A stretch of DNA of 64,000 bases. Source: Sialis fuliginosa (lineage: Eukaryota; Arthropoda; Insecta; Megaloptera; Sialidae). The notes beneath the pieces were generated by a model. It made no database searches, was not told the DNA's origin, and was given only the letters and a program-made list of their open reading frames with translations. Position 1 is the first letter of the stretch. Every line of letters starts with the position of its first letter. The stretch is taken from the NCBI GenBank assembly GCA_961205875.1, contig OY540809.1, forward strand, positions 46,962,608 to 47,026,607. Reading direction: 5' to 3'. Position numbers and translations under genes: made by a program. Shown one piece after another: positions 1-13,337 of this stretch.

Positions 1-529
1 TATGGAATTTCAGAGCCCACACAGATTAGTCACCGCTACTGCATTGTTTGTTAAGGGCCAAGTGACCAGTTATAAGTGACTTCTCCCTGGTACGTCGCAG
101 TGACAGGCAGCTAGCTTTGGGTCTACGGGCCGGTCAGTTATTGTGTTTTGTCTGTCGTATTTGTTTATTGAAAATGTGGTTGTAGATTATTATGATCTAA
201 CTAGGAAATAAAAATAGATGATATTGGAAAATAAGGTCAACAGATAAAATTATTATATCAATAATAAATTAATTAATTTATAAATCATACCTGAAATAAC
301 ATGAATGAAGTATTTTTATTTGTCAATAAATTATATTTCATCACATAAATATCCTGTAATAAAAATGTTATAAAATTTTATAATAAATTTAAAATTTGAG
401 AACCGCTGATTGAAACTGATACAATAAAAATTACATTACAATCAATGCATAGGTCAGGTAGAGAAGAAAAACTTCATAATATATACAATTAAAAATAATA
501 TAATTTTTGTAGAAAATCTTTTGAAAAAA
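1..529. other. Left edge, no gene; GC-richer first 180 nt
   Basis: The first 180 nt have normal complexity and include a donor-like CTG|GTACGT (around 90-98) and an initiator-like GGTCAGTTATTG (around 132). This could be a noncoding exon or promoter, but nothing proves it. The rest is AT-rich with no signal. Confidence 0.25.
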
Positions 530-531
530 CA

Positions 532-1065
532 TCTGCCAAGTAAATGCACAGTGCTTCCTCGTCAAAATGACATTTAATATATCCAAGCAAATATCAATTT
601 AGAAAAACAAAACACGAATTTTTTAAATAAATTGAGATAAATCTTTGTAAGGGAATATTTTACAATAAACGTTGTAGACCCATATTATAGGAAATATAAT
701 GCTCTAAAAAAATATTCTATAAAATTTTCACGTAACATGTGTCATTCTTGAGATATCTTGAAAAAATAAATATTTTGGGATGTCACCCCTCCCCCTTACA
801 CACGATTTTAAAATTGGACCGTCCTCAAGCCAGACCCAACCATCCGACCAAGTTTCAATAATATCGGTTCAGTGGTTCATGAGTTATGCGTGTGACAAGG
901 ATTCAGGGGACAGACGGACGGACGGACACGGAACGAAAAGTGTTTGCCTTGACGTGAAACGGATAAATCAATTTAAAATTTTGAAATCGGAGAACATTTC
1001 TTTTGTCTCACAATCAATCTGAAACGATCACAAAACTTCTCGTATCTTCGATATTGCGAGGAAGC
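532..1065 (+). repeat. Dispersed repeat with GCTTCCTCG ends (copy 1)
   Basis: Begins in CTGCCAAGTAAATGCACAGT, then GCTTCCTCG, and ends GCGAGGAAGC, so the body has short inverted ends. The right half has GAGTTATGCGTGTGACAAGG and a GACGGACGGAC tract. Related copies are at 3138-3322, 11449-11915 (reverse), 23570-23810, 30518-30599 and 62386-62610. No coding capacity. Confidence 0.75.
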
Positions 1066-3137
1066 AAAAAATATTCACATAAACTATACGGAAACAATAA
1101 ATAATCAGTATTCAAGTATTTATAATCAACTGTGTTGGGAAGTTGATTGTGTGTGGATCTGAAGGGTCTCACCCCACCCCAAGCTTGTATTATTTGTTTT
1201 TAAGTATTTTAATTGATTTAGCGCATTAATCACGAAGATAAATATACATTCCTTTAGTACAGATGCTGTATTTATTATTTATAGAATAGTTCATTTTAAT
1301 TTGAGGGGTTTGAGATAGAAAATGAATTATTTAACCATCAAAACTTGTCTTTATGATTATTTGATTATTGTTAAAGATAATGGACTAAGCCGTTACATGA
1401 ATATTCTTAGACTTGATAGAAACACTTCACTAAGTAAATAACACAAAACATCCAATTTTTATTATAGAACAATGCAATAAAACTGAAAATATAACATTTT
1501 ACCTTACTGACATTTGGCGCCATACGATCTTCACACTTAGTTTTGAGATTATAAGAAAAAAAGAATTAAACACGTACACATGTATTTCATCACTTAAAAT
1601 ACACAATATATTAGATCAATAACACATCATTTCTTATTAATAATCACATAAAATTGTAAAAATATACAAGTGTCATTATTCCCGCCATTTTCTTATGATT
1701 TATTATTGTAAAATTAATCACAAATTAAGAAGTGATCACCTAATAAAACACCTTCACACTATTACACGGACATTATAGTTTACGAATCAAGTATAGAAAA
1801 TATATATAAACTTTGTAAACTTTAAAAAAGGATAACTGAAAACCGACGCCATAGTCTGCATTCTACACGCGATTTGTTTTCGATATATTAACAAATCAAA
1901 AAGCACTGAACACGTTTTAAAGTATTCCAACATTTAATACACACATTAAATTAAGTTGAAAACACAATGTCATTGAATATTATAACGGGATTAACAGGAT
2001 AAACTTATTAAAAGTCTAGGATTACGCGCTAACCACTGTCATTGTAAATCCATTTTATTTAGACTGATCTGAGGTTAGCAAATCTTGAGACAGAACAATA
2101 ATTGTCAGGCGCTAAATTTAAATTCCAATTAATTAATTTAATAATTTAATCATCTTTTCTTTATTTTAAATCAAATATAGACTTAGTTATGATATATAAT
2201 TGATATATTAGATGTAAAGATGCCTTAATTGTTATATATTAACATATAATTCATTGAATTTATAATTTTGTTGATTTGTAGTTTTTTTAAGTTCACTACG
2301 TATGTACAGGTATACAAATTTCAGTTCATATTTTACTACAAAATCTTTAGATTCAGAAAAGTCAAATTAAAAAATAATAATAAAGTAAAGTATATTATTA
2401 ATAGGTGATTATAATGAATTTTTCAATTAGTTCGGTATTTATTTTGATATATGTAAATTTATTTTAAAGTAAAAAAAAAAACAAAAAAACTTTTTTTAGG
2501 TTATGTTTTGAAAATTTTATTTGTGTTTTTGAATATATTACATACATTATAATTAACACAAGTGCGTAGTTAACATATGTTTTGTGTGTGCTTAGAACAT
2601 ACTTAGAAACTTGAGTTTAAAAAATAAAATAGAAATAAAAACAATTTTTGGGTTAAGTTAATTCTTATCAGAATGAACATAAATAAAATAATATGTATTC
2701 TATTAATAATATAAATATGCGGCCGAGAATTCTCAATACAACAGGTACATTTTGATTTTAAATACTTAATTTACTAATAAAACATTTTATAGATTATGTT
2801 ATTTTAGAGTAGTTCGTTTATTGTTATAGGGTCGATGACCTTTCATTGTGAACATATGTTTTCATGGATTCAAACCAATTTTAATATTTGAATGTAAATC
2901 AAACCATTTTTGATCAGATTTGAATATGATTTTTATGTTTTAAAACGATGGGATTATTTTAATGAAAAGAAAAATGCAATTGCACTGTTTTTAGGATTCC
3001 GTAGAAAACTAGGAACCATTATAATTTCGCTCTGTCCGTCTGTGTATAAAATTTTTATACCTATTAAAATGAAATTTGGTATACGGACGTAGATTGGTGA
3101 CCTAAAAACAGAAAAGATGAGATTTATTGGACCCCCC
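1066..3137. other. AT-rich stretch without recognised feature
   Basis: No coding-like frame. Around 2985-3090 there is a GGATTCCGTAGAAAACTAGG and TCTGTCCGTCTG segment, the worn end of a dispersed repeat. Confidence 0.5.
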
Positions 3138-3322
3138 ATGAGTTATGCGTGTGACAAGGATTCAGGGGACAGACACACAGACAGATACGAAACGAAAAGT
3201 GTTTGCGTTGACGTGAAACGGATAAATCAATTTAAAATTTTTAAATCGGAGAACATTTTTTTTTGTCTCAATCTGAAACGATGATCACAAAGCTTCTCGT
3301 ATCTTCGATATTGAGAGGAAGC
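3138..3322 (+). repeat. GCTTCCTCG-family repeat, right half only (copy 2)
   Basis: Matches the GAGTTATGCGTGTGACAAGG-to-GAGGAAGC half of the copy at 532-1065 with few differences. The left half is missing. Confidence 0.75.
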
Positions 3323-4561
3323 AAAATAAAATACACATGTTATTTTTAAAATTAAAATACTGATTTTTACATAGATTAATCTAAAAAAACTAGTTGTTAG
3401 TTAGTTTTTAAAAGTCTTTGTACCATTTCACTATATGATTAGTTTAATTTGATGTAGAACAAGTTTTTATGAAACAAGGGGGGGGGGGGGGGTATACAAT
3501 TATAGAAGTAGTCAGGACCTAATATTCTTTATAAACGTTGCACTGAATTTATATAGATAACGTTATTTTCTTAAAATCAATTAATTTGCCCTAATTTGAT
3601 ATAAAATAATAACCTAATCTTAATCTGAAGTATAGATTTTTTTAATACAATACATATTTAGGTAAAGTAAATGAATGAATTGTTTACGTGTTTTTTATCA
3701 TGTTTTAATTACAGGAGAACCAATTAATTAACAATTGAAATTCTCATTGAAATGATAATTTAAACAAACAGTTGAAGTATCTTCGATTCTTTGACAATTC
3801 CATGACCTACTCTATTATAATCTAAACGCCAGCTGTCCTTGATCAATATTTTATGTCAAGATCATAGAATTAATCAAAAATCTTATTATTTGTTAAATTT
3901 TATATATATTAGACCTTATTAGGGGGTGTTTTTATTGCTAAAACTATTATCTAAATAAAATCTGTTACTAAAAATACTTAATAAATTACATATGACCTAA
4001 CAAAATTTACAATTTTTAGAGAAATAAAATCAAGAATTTTGAGATAAATTTTCAAGCAGGTATTCCAATTTTTGGTATTTTGAAATTTAGTAATCTCATT
4101 TTTAAATATTATCCAATTTTCATGTCAACATTGGTAATTTTTATTTTTTTTACTTTTCTTTTACGGCTTCAGTAAATCGTAAACTGTGGAAAATAATTAT
4201 ATTATTTTATAAAACTAATATTACTAAAATTAAACACAATTATCAGTATTTATTTTAGTTTCGTTAGTTTAAACAAACTGTCTTGAATATTTTTATTTTG
4301 CCAAACATTTTTGACCTAGGTCAGTTTAGTATAAAAAACACAAAGCAGATTTTGTAAACACAGGTATCATTTTGTACCCACACCTTGTATAACTGACTAA
4401 TATTTATTTATTTTATATAAACCAGTAGGTTAGGTGATAAAAGTTGATATTATATGACAGACATGAAAATATTTTCAAATGATTACTTTGTTTTATAATT
4501 TGCAACCCCACCCATCCTACTCCTATTTTAGGGGTGGATTATTAATAATTAATAAATGCGA
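3323..4561. other. AT-rich stretch, no gene; G homopolymer
   Basis: Apart from a G run of about 14 at 3479-3492 I see no feature. Confidence 0.4.
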
Positions 4562-4934
4562 TGGGGGGGGGGGGGGGATATGAAGTAGTATTTAATCTCA
4601 TATTTTTGGTTCAGGGACCCTCAATACGTGTAATTCCGTTAAAATCTCGAGTTCGATTTTTTTCATGATTACTATACTTTATTATACAGTACATTATAAT
4701 AAAAAATATACAAAAAAACAAACAAAACAAAATTAATTTGCCTTTTTAAAACCGACTAAAAAGCAGAAAATAAAATTCTATTAGACTCTTTTCGTACTAA
4801 TTATTGCATTTTAAAAAAAGTTGATTTTGTTCATACTAGTAGTCTTTGAATTTATTATTATAAATTCTTTTGATCAACTTATAATTTTCGTAGACTCATG
4901 GGGGGGGGGGATTGATCCCCCCCCCATCTACGCC
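4562..4934 (+). repeat. Dispersed hAT-like element with CTACGCCA end (copy 1)
   Basis: Contains a TCAGGGACCCTCAATACGTG motif and CCGACTAAAAAGC, and ends in a G run, C run and ATCTACGCCA. Copies are at 28154-28548 (reverse) and 32868-33236. It begins at a long G run (4563-4577). Confidence 0.7.
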
Positions 4935-5506
4935 ATACCTATAATTACGTGAAATCGGACATTAATCTAGTTAAACTTCTATTTAGAATATAGACTAGGG
5001 TGCATTTATTTAAACGTTAGAATGATTATTGAAATGTTTGACCCCCCCTCCCATATAAAAAATAGACCTCTTATCAACGCTATTTTTGTTTTTTCAATAA
5101 CAGCATCCATTTGAAAATGACAGCCGATTAGTTTGTTTGAACACCTTCCCGTGGAACACCCTGTATATATAAATAGCTAGTAAACACTGACATTTCGTAA
5201 TATGTAAATCTGCCATTAGACACAATTGGTATGACTTGTTCTTATCGAAATGAAATGAAAATTATTGATTCAGCGAATAGCGTCAAATGTGTTTCGTCTA
5301 CAGAAAAATATATTTCTATAGAAGCTGATCGGTCATGCAACTGTGCGACCCGTACAGGCCAGTATTAGGTATCTTATTGTCCTTTTTTTGTATTTGTTTT
5401 TATCAAAAATGATTTACACTCGTTTTTGAACCCCCCACCAAAAAAAAGATTACCTTCTTTCTTTAAAATTTGTAAAAAAATAAATAATCGACGATAGAAA
5501 TACATA

Positions 5507-5980
5507 AGTTGCAGTGGGGTAAGTGTAGACCGGTTTTTGCATAGTTGAACTTTGAACCCATATATTTTCAATCTGTTATATAAATACTTAATATTTTCAG
5601 TATGAAATGATTGTGCAGTTATTACTGACTAGTTTAAATTGAATAGGACGCCAATTTTGTTTGTATATTTGCATTATGATAGGAAATTGTAAAAAATGTC
5701 AACTATAGTGCACTTGCCCCATTTTCGGGGCAAGTGCACTACCGGTAGTTAAAAACGCTTTGAAGTATTATTTGATATGCTATGGGGCAAGAGCAGAATT
5801 GTGAATACGCCTAGTATAGAATGCTTTTTACCGCATCAAGATACGTTGTTTAGTTTTGGAGTAGTGAACTTTTTAAACAAGTTGGTATTAACTTTTAGTA
5901 GTTCACTACATATTAGCTATTACAATTTCATTCGTATTATAATAAAAGGAACCCGTTTCTGCACTTACCCCACTGCACCT
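5507..5980. mobile_element. Mariner-like MITE, AGTTGCAGTGGGGTAAG ends, TA duplication
   Basis: Left end AGTTGCAGTGGGGTAAGTG and right end CACTTACCCCACTGCACCT are inverted, with TA on both sides (5505-5506, 5981-5982). The internal motif CGGGGCAAGTGCAC also occurs. It belongs to the same family as 52567-53069. The TA duplication and no transposase indicate a non-autonomous Tc1/mariner-like element. Confidence 0.75.
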
Positions 5981-5982
5981 TA

Positions 5983-7886
5983 CAGCAATTATGAAACCAA
6001 AATAATAATTTCATAACTTCTAAAACACTAAAAAAAAAAAAACAGTTTGTTGGGCACAGATTGACAGATATTAAAAAAAATAAACAAAACTTTGAAAGTT
6101 AGAAATGAGCTATTTTTAGAACAAAAATGGACTTGCAATCAGCAATCTTTTTAAAACGTGTTTCTGTGCAGCTAATAAAGAATGACTCTGAGTTTTTATT
6201 TTTTATTTATTTTTTATAATATATTACGTAAATTATAATATTATTTAAAACGTGAACGATAATATCTATGTCAAGTTTATTTATATGCAAAGGTATGGAG
6301 AGTTACAATAATATGAAATATTATTGTAATCAGCGAATGTTGCTAAATTTTTAATTTATAAAATAGGTATAATGTAATGTATATTTTATAGAAAACATGC
6401 TAAAGAGTTTCTCAATGTGAACCATGTTTTCTTAATGGGAACTTTTGCCAACTTGTTGTTTGCACACTTCAGTGGATATTTTCAGAATAAGGAAAATGGC
6501 ACAGAATTAAATTTAGGTAATTTCTGTCAGACACTTACATTTGAATTTTTATTTAAAAAAAGTTGTGTGTATTTTGGTTTGTTCTGAAAACTACTGAACT
6601 GATTTTGGTGGGATTTTCACCGTTATAAAGCCATAAATCCTGTAGATTGATCCTCTTGCCCCCCCCCCCTCCCTATATACGCCACTGATTAGTATATATT
6701 GATATTGTTACTAATAAATTAGATGCATCAATTTAAATTTCCAATAAAAAAATCAAATTAATTAAAGCATAACTTAAAGAAAATATAAAACTGGTATGTT
6801 TGTTAATTATTGGCAGTTTGTTAGACTTTATTTTCATAACTGCTCTATTTTGGTTTCTTCTCTAGACCAATGCTTATAAATACTTTGGCAATAGTCTCAC
6901 TATGCTGATGTTAGGTAATAACATACACATGCATACATACACATCATATTTATTTGGTTTTTATCTTGATTATTCAGTTTTCAGATATTGCAAATATCTC
7001 GTTCTAATTCGATGTATGAATATTTGATATTTATATTATTTATTTAAATACATTATATATTTATTATTAATTATTATACATACATTCATTATAATATAAT
7101 ATTGTGTACATAAAACTTGAAATAAAATAATATCTAACGTTCAAAAGGTCATATGTCATTCAATTTTGTAACTGGGCATATTTTTAAATTTTAAATTGAA
7201 CATAACTAAAGTTATATTATTAATATTATTTAATCAACAATAAAAACTTAACAATGTGAAATATATATTTTATTATTATGCTTCCAACTTTAAATTTGCT
7301 GTACTGTAAAATAAGAAATTCGTACATATGACTGTTTGCCCCCACACCATAGATATGTAAGATGGAATTAGTCAGCGGTTTTATATAAGTGGAGGATTAA
7401 AAAAAAATAGTACACTTACTTTTACACAATTGAGATCTCATTATTTCTGTTTTTGGGTCATCAATCTACGCCAGTATACCGAATTTTATCTTAAGAATGA
7501 AACCCTAAAAATAATTTGATTTAAATCAATGCAACATATTTTTACAAATGTACAAAATGTTGTAGAACCACTGTAATAATTGCGATATATGTACAGTGCC
7601 TTGTTTACTGCCGTTGAAATTTCTCAATCAGTGAGACGAATGCCATTAATGCAAACTGCAAAGGTCATTTAGTTTGGAATGTAAATGAAATTTGGAAACC
7701 CTGTAATATACATGTATTATATAGTGTAACTTCTATCGTATGAGATCAATATTTCTAGAAGCTTTAGAAGGTCAAAATTCAATTCAAATTATCTCAGTCT
7801 AATTATAAAATTACATACAATATAATACTTTTAACGAAATCAAAAGTTCAAGCGTTTAATATTAATTTACACGTTCAGTTATAAAA
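5983..7886. other. AT-rich stretch without recognised feature
   Basis: Contains an A run near 6032, a C run at 6659-6670 followed by TATACGCCACTG (a worn hAT-like end), and nothing coding. Confidence 0.45.
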
Positions 7887-8653
7887 CTATAATAACTCTA
7901 CGTCTTATTTTCTTGTATTTTAGTCGATATTTGTATGACGAGTTGAAGTTCAATGCAAGAAATTTCACTAAAAAATTTCGAATTTTTGATTTCGTTAAAA
8001 GTATGTTTATTGTATAGAAAATGACGTGAAAAGTTGTTTGTTTCAAACCGCAGGTCTGTATCTCGAACCATTCTCGAGATATAGCCTCTTAAAGTTTTAT
8101 TTTTTTCAAATTTTTGGAGAAAAAAGGCCATAACTTTTGAACGGGTGGTCGGAATTGATTTTAGTTGACGGATTTGGAATCAGCGTGTCAAAATCTATAT
8201 AATGACATGTATAATACCTTAAAACTCTAAAAAAAAAATTTCGCGAAAAATCGAAAAAATTCAAAGGGGTATACCTTAAAAAAATGTTGATTTTTGACCA
8301 AAATTTTTTTGTCGAATTTTAAAGTATTATACATGTCATTATATAGATTTTGACACGCTGATTCCAAATCCGTCAACTAAAATTAATTCCGACCACACGT
8401 TCATAAGTTATGGCCTTTTTTCTCCAAAAATTTGAAAAAACTAAAACTTTGAGAGGCTATATCTCGAGAACGGTTTGAGATACAGACCTGCGGTTTGAAA
8501 ATTTTAACTTTTCACGTCATTTTCTATACAATAAACATACTTTTAACGAAATCAAACATTCAAAAAATTTTAGTGAAATTTCCTGCAGTGAACTTCAACT
8601 CGTCATACAAATATCGACTAAAATACAAGAAAATAAGACGTAGGGGTATTATA
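7887..8653. mobile_element. Long foldback element with arms of about 335 nt
   Basis: The left arm (about 7890-8230) begins CTACGTCTTATTTTCTTG. The right arm (about 8310-8653) is its near-perfect reverse complement, including the ATATCTCGAGA motif and GTCAAAATCTATATAATGAC. The spacer is about 80 nt. The outer arm end recurs at 31429-31543. No open frame of interest, so this is a non-autonomous foldback transposon. Confidence 0.8.
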
Positions 8654-8817
8654 GATGAATATTCTAATAATATTTTTAAATTATTAATTAACTGAAAACA
8701 CAGATTTGTATTAATTTACCCATAAAGTAAGGGAAGCATTGCTTTCTCTGCTTCCATGGACGCTTCGCCACTGCTGGCACCTGTTTTGGCCGCTTTAAGA
8801 TTGATGGGCTTCCAATA

Positions 8818-9132
8818 ATGGATAAAGTAAAACCAGTAATGGGCACCCAGTAATGGACACTTGCTAATGATTACAAAATATTAAGTTATACAACGACACA
8901 AAAAAAAAATATAAAATAAAGAATCGTAAATTTTGAAACAATGTAAATCAGATGCTATGATAATATAATAATTAATAAATAAATTTAAATAAATGTTTAA
9001 ATTTAAATTAAGCTGTTTTACAGTTAAATATCTATAGATTATAATTCAGTAATAGCAGTTATCAAATATTTCTAATTTAGTAGATTTAATTAAACAAGAA
9101 TCCAACAATGGAGTATTGTCCAAGACTGGATA
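8818..9132 (-). repeat. Dispersed repeat family E (copy 1, reverse)
   Basis: Shares AAAACCAGTAATGGGCACCC, CTTGCTAATGATTACAAAAT and CCAACAATGGAGTATTGTCC-type segments with 10333-10686, 14330-14735 and 58387-58870, in reverse orientation. No coding capacity. Confidence 0.65.
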
Positions 9133-9559
9133 GAGTATTTTTACGTATTTTTTCTAAAATAATTAAAAATTGTAATCTACATTAATACATTACACTGAAA
9201 AAACTATTTGGAAAAAAATTTATTCTGACTATATTCTATAAATAGAAAAAGTTGCCATTTAAGATAAATAAAAAATAATACATTCGATGGAATTATAACC
9301 GTAAACATATTTCTAATCAACCTTGATCTTCCTAATATTTACTAAATCATTGAACTAACTAAATATATGACAAAAATCAACAGTATCGTTACCATATTAC
9401 TTATGTAGTTTTTATTGCATATTAGCACATTTACTTTTCATTAATTATTATTCACGTAAGGTCTTTAATATCTTGTGACTGGTATATACTGCTTCAATCT
9501 AGCTGCTTCAAAATAAGGTATAGTCGCCAAATACCGCCCCTTTTTAAAATCATATGTAA

Positions 9560-9815
9560 AAAAGTAGTACCTACATTTTGACATACCACATGCCTAGATA
9601 TGAAAATAAAAATTAAAAATTCTATTACACCCCTCCCTATTATTCCAAAATTTAAAATTATATTGTTGACTTTAGTATTTGTCGTTGGTAGTCCCACTAA
9701 AACCTCGTTACCAAATTGTTTTCAAATTTTTTGAGCCGGTAGTTACAGAGTTAGAGGGGGGGGGGGCAGAATAAAATACTGCTTTTAGCCTCCTACAGGC
9801 GCCATTCCCCCGGTC
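9560..9815 (+). repeat. Single unit of a roughly 260-bp tandem repeat
   Basis: Matches the units tandemly repeated at 18065-18845: CATGCCTAGATATGAAAA, CCCTATTATTCCAAAATTT, TTGAGCC-GTAGTTACAGAG, a G run and TTAGCCTCCTACAGGCGCCA. Confidence 0.7.
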
Positions 9816-10332
9816 TCCCCTATTATCAACGATTTATACTTTTATTTGAAATTGTTCTCATCAGTTTAGCTATACTTTATAACCTTAGCTTAAACAGAAA
9901 CAAGTCATATTTCTAAACTAATATTTGGGGACGATATAAGGGTTAAGTACATTATCACATAATATCGTATCATTATCATTAGAAAACAATAGAAACTATT
10001 TAAATTATGAAAAAAAAAACATTTTCAGTTTCAGAAATTGATTTGAGATGACACTGATTATTTTCGAAATTTGGTGACTTTACCTTACTGTCAATACTAT
10101 ATACATACATATACTTTCAGTTGTAAAGGTATTCTGTAAAAAAAATGACATTTCTCTTTTTAAAATCGCTTCAATCCAGTTCGTGATTGATGCTTTATGG
10201 TTTTATACTAGCGGTATCAAACATTTTGTATGCACGTAATTCTTAAATAGGGTCGTTTTATAAGCATGCAATTTTGATTGTTTGTTTTTAATGTTATTAC
10301 TTTTATCGGATTTGATACCAAAACTACTAGCG

Positions 10333-10686
10333 TGATTTGATGAAAATCGGTCAATAGGTGTTAAAATGTTGGACATTTAAACTAATTATTAGTATAATTT
10401 ATTAATTAATTATTATATTATCATAGCAACTGCTTTACATTGTTTCAAATTTGACGATTCTTTTGTGCCGTAGTACTTATCATTAGCAAGTGTCCATCAC
10501 TGCGTGCTCATTACTGGTTTTACCTTTGCCATCACTTGAGAAAAAACGTGAACAAAATAAAAGGCTATAATTAAAAAAAACTATATTTGCGGACTTTGGT
10601 AATTAAATAGATTAAATAAAGAGTTACTTGTTTTATTGGTAACATGAGTTCATGAGAATTACAAAAAACAAGCCCATTAATAAAAA
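10333..10686 (+). repeat. Dispersed repeat family E (copy 2)
   Basis: Has GGACATTTAAACTAATTATT, the GTGTCCATCACTGCGTGCTC motif and the AACAAAATAAAAGGCTATAA tail, as in the copies at 14330 and 58387. Confidence 0.65.
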
Positions 10687-10886
10687 AAAACAACGAAACT
10701 TGCTCTTATAGCGGCCATAACTGGTGTCTACCTTATAAAAACTATATAAAAACTGCTTTAATAACTTGAATAAAATGTTCAGTATTATTATATATTACCA
10801 TTCACAGTTTGAGTAACTCTGGTGTACTCTCTGACCATGGACATATAATTGCATATATACACTATTCAATAGATATATATATATAT

Positions 10887-10997
10887 ATATTTAACATACC
10901 ATTTCTAGGGGTTTTTATTAAAGGTCAAAAAATAATTAAATACTAAAATATAGTTCCAATCATATTTAATTATCAGCGCTTTTTTTATAATTTTCGA

Positions 10998-11051
<54 letters not shown>

Positions 11052-11161
11052 CGAAAATTATAAAAAAAGCGCTGATAATTAAATATGATTGGAACTATAT
11101 TTTAGTATTTAATTATTTTTTGACCTTTAATAAAAACCCCTAGAAATGGTATGTTAAATAT
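10887..11161. repeat. Perfect 111-bp inverted repeat around a T51 run
   Basis: Arms at 10887-10997 and 11051-11161 are exact reverse complements over 111 nt, as far as I can read. They are separated only by CAA and a run of T. The flanks are TA-rich microsatellites. Perfect identity implies either a very young foldback insertion or a snap-back assembly artefact. Confidence 0.85.
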
Positions 11162-11448
11162 TATCAAGAATAATGGTCATATATATGAATACGAATATAT
11201 ATATATATATTGTTGAAATGATAAATTGTTATGTAGGCACTGTGTTGTGTTGATTGATTGACAGATCATTTACAATTTACACAATTAGTTACATTTAATA
11301 CATACAATATTTATCGTCTCATTAGGACCGGCGAGAGGAATGTTCGGGCCCGTGATAGGCCCCTATAGCTCAGGCCTCGATTCTAAAAAAGTGGATCCTC
11401 TCCCACCTGATATAAAAATACATATAAAAACATTAAAAATTTATTTTT

Positions 11449-11915
11449 GCTTCCTCGCAATATCGAAGATACGAGAAGCTTTGTGATCGTTTCAGATTGA
11501 GACAAAATAAATGTTCTCCGATTTCAAAATTTTAAATTGATTTATCCGTTTCACGTCAACGCAAACAATTTTCGTTCCGTGTCTGTCTGTCTGTCCGTCC
11601 GTCCGTTCGTGTGTTCCCTGAATCCTTGTCACACGCATAACTCATGAACCACTAAACCGATATTATTGAAACTTGCATAAATTTAGATTTAGATTGAAAT
11701 TTCCAAAAAATTAAAAATATATGAAAAAATATTCAGGTGCGTTTTAAGAAAAATTTCGAACTAATATTTTTTAGTAAAATTGTATAAAAATTAAATGGTT
11801 AACCAATTCCAGGCAATTTATATAAACACTATCGGTTTTTATTTAAATTGTTGAATAACTAACTACCTTTGGTAAATTTAGCACGAGGAAGCACTGTGCA
11901 TTTACTTGGCAGAAG
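11449..11915 (-). repeat. GCTTCCTCG-family repeat (copy 3, reverse, near full length)
   Basis: Opens GCTTCCTCGCAATATCGAAG and closes CGAGGAAGCACTGTGCATTT, the reverse complement of 532-1065, including the GTCTGTCTGTCCGTCC tract. Confidence 0.75.
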
Positions 11916-12483
11916 TATTTTAAAGTACTTACATTACTTTCAAAAAAAATATCTAGTAGTTTAGAAATTAGGGGTCGGGGGGGACGCTCTGATAACGACA
12001 TTTAAATGCAAACATATCGTTACTGAAGGGTTAAAATCAAAAGATCATTTGACATTTTTTATTGCATTTTAGGAGACATATTTACTAGCCAGAATTATTA
12101 TTAATAATAATAATCGCAAAATATTGTAAAAATATACATTTAAATAATCCAGTAGATTTTGTTGATTCACGTCACTTAAAAATTTAAAATGAATTAACAT
12201 AGTTTCATTTTGAATTTCGTTTACCAGATAATTTACAAATTGTCTTGTTGTTCTCGTTGGTAATGATATGTCATTTATGGAACAAAAATTTATAATTTAG
12301 CATGATTCATAAATTAAACTGATTGTGAGTATCTAGACTTACAGACCAATCTAGAGTTTTACAGCTCTCTAGTAATATATAACGCATAAAGTCTACTTTA
12401 CACTAGGCTAGTATTTTATTAAAGTGGCAAGTAGATTTACTTACTTACTACTAAATATTTTAGTAACTGAAAAATGTCCATTA

Positions 12484-12965
12484 GGCGGCTATTACACTAT
12501 CAAATAAATATGTCAAAGATCTTTGACAAAGATTTGATCATATTTCTTTGATAAAATACGAGATTTTGTTCTATTACACTACATAAAATATTTGATAATA
12601 TTTTCTCAATATTATCTAGGGATATTTTCTTCATTTTTGGTGCATTTTGAATATCAGTGCGTGGATGTTCGTCAATTGACGCGATCGAGGTTTGAATTTA
12701 CAACCGTGTATTGTGGTTTTTATAATCAATAAGAAGATTATCATATAATACTGGATTTTGTTGATATTCATATATTAATAATTATGTAACTGTAACTGTC
12801 AGTGATAACTTGGTAGTCGCCATTTTGTTTTTGACGTCAAAAAACTTTGATCAAATATAAGAGACTGTCATTAACTATGATTTTAAAAATATTATGAAGG
12901 TAAATATATATTATAAAAGTTGACTTATTACACTGTCATATTTCTTTTATAGTGTAATAGCCGCC
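12484..12965. mobile_element. PIF/Harbinger-like MITE with TTA duplication
   Basis: Ends are GGCGGCTATTACACTAT and ATAGTGTAATAGCCGCC, perfect inverted repeats of 17 nt, with TTA on both sides (12481-12483, 12966-12968). Length is 482 nt with no open frame. A 3-bp TTA duplication is the mark of PIF/Harbinger elements. Confidence 0.75.
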
Positions 12966-13337
12966 TTAGTAAATGGCGGGCATCAAGACGGACAGTATTA
13001 CAGCGTAACAATTATTTGTAATGGCTATATTAGAAGAAACTGAGGATCACAAGGAGAGATGCACTAGGAGCTACAAATGTCCTACTCAAAGAATACTTTG
13101 TAACATAAAGAATGACGGAGAATTGTTTTAATTTTTGCGATGATAAAATTTGAACTAACAATAAACTAAAGATATTATATCGCGTTCAGATTTTTCTATG
13201 TAGTAGTTTATTTAGTATTTAGTGAGGGGTGGAGGGGGTCGTTACTCGACCAAAAAGAATAGAACAAAAAGGATTGACTGGATTAAATGGTTTTACTAAA
13301 TTACTCGAGTTGTGTCTATTCATACACGTTTAGTTAA

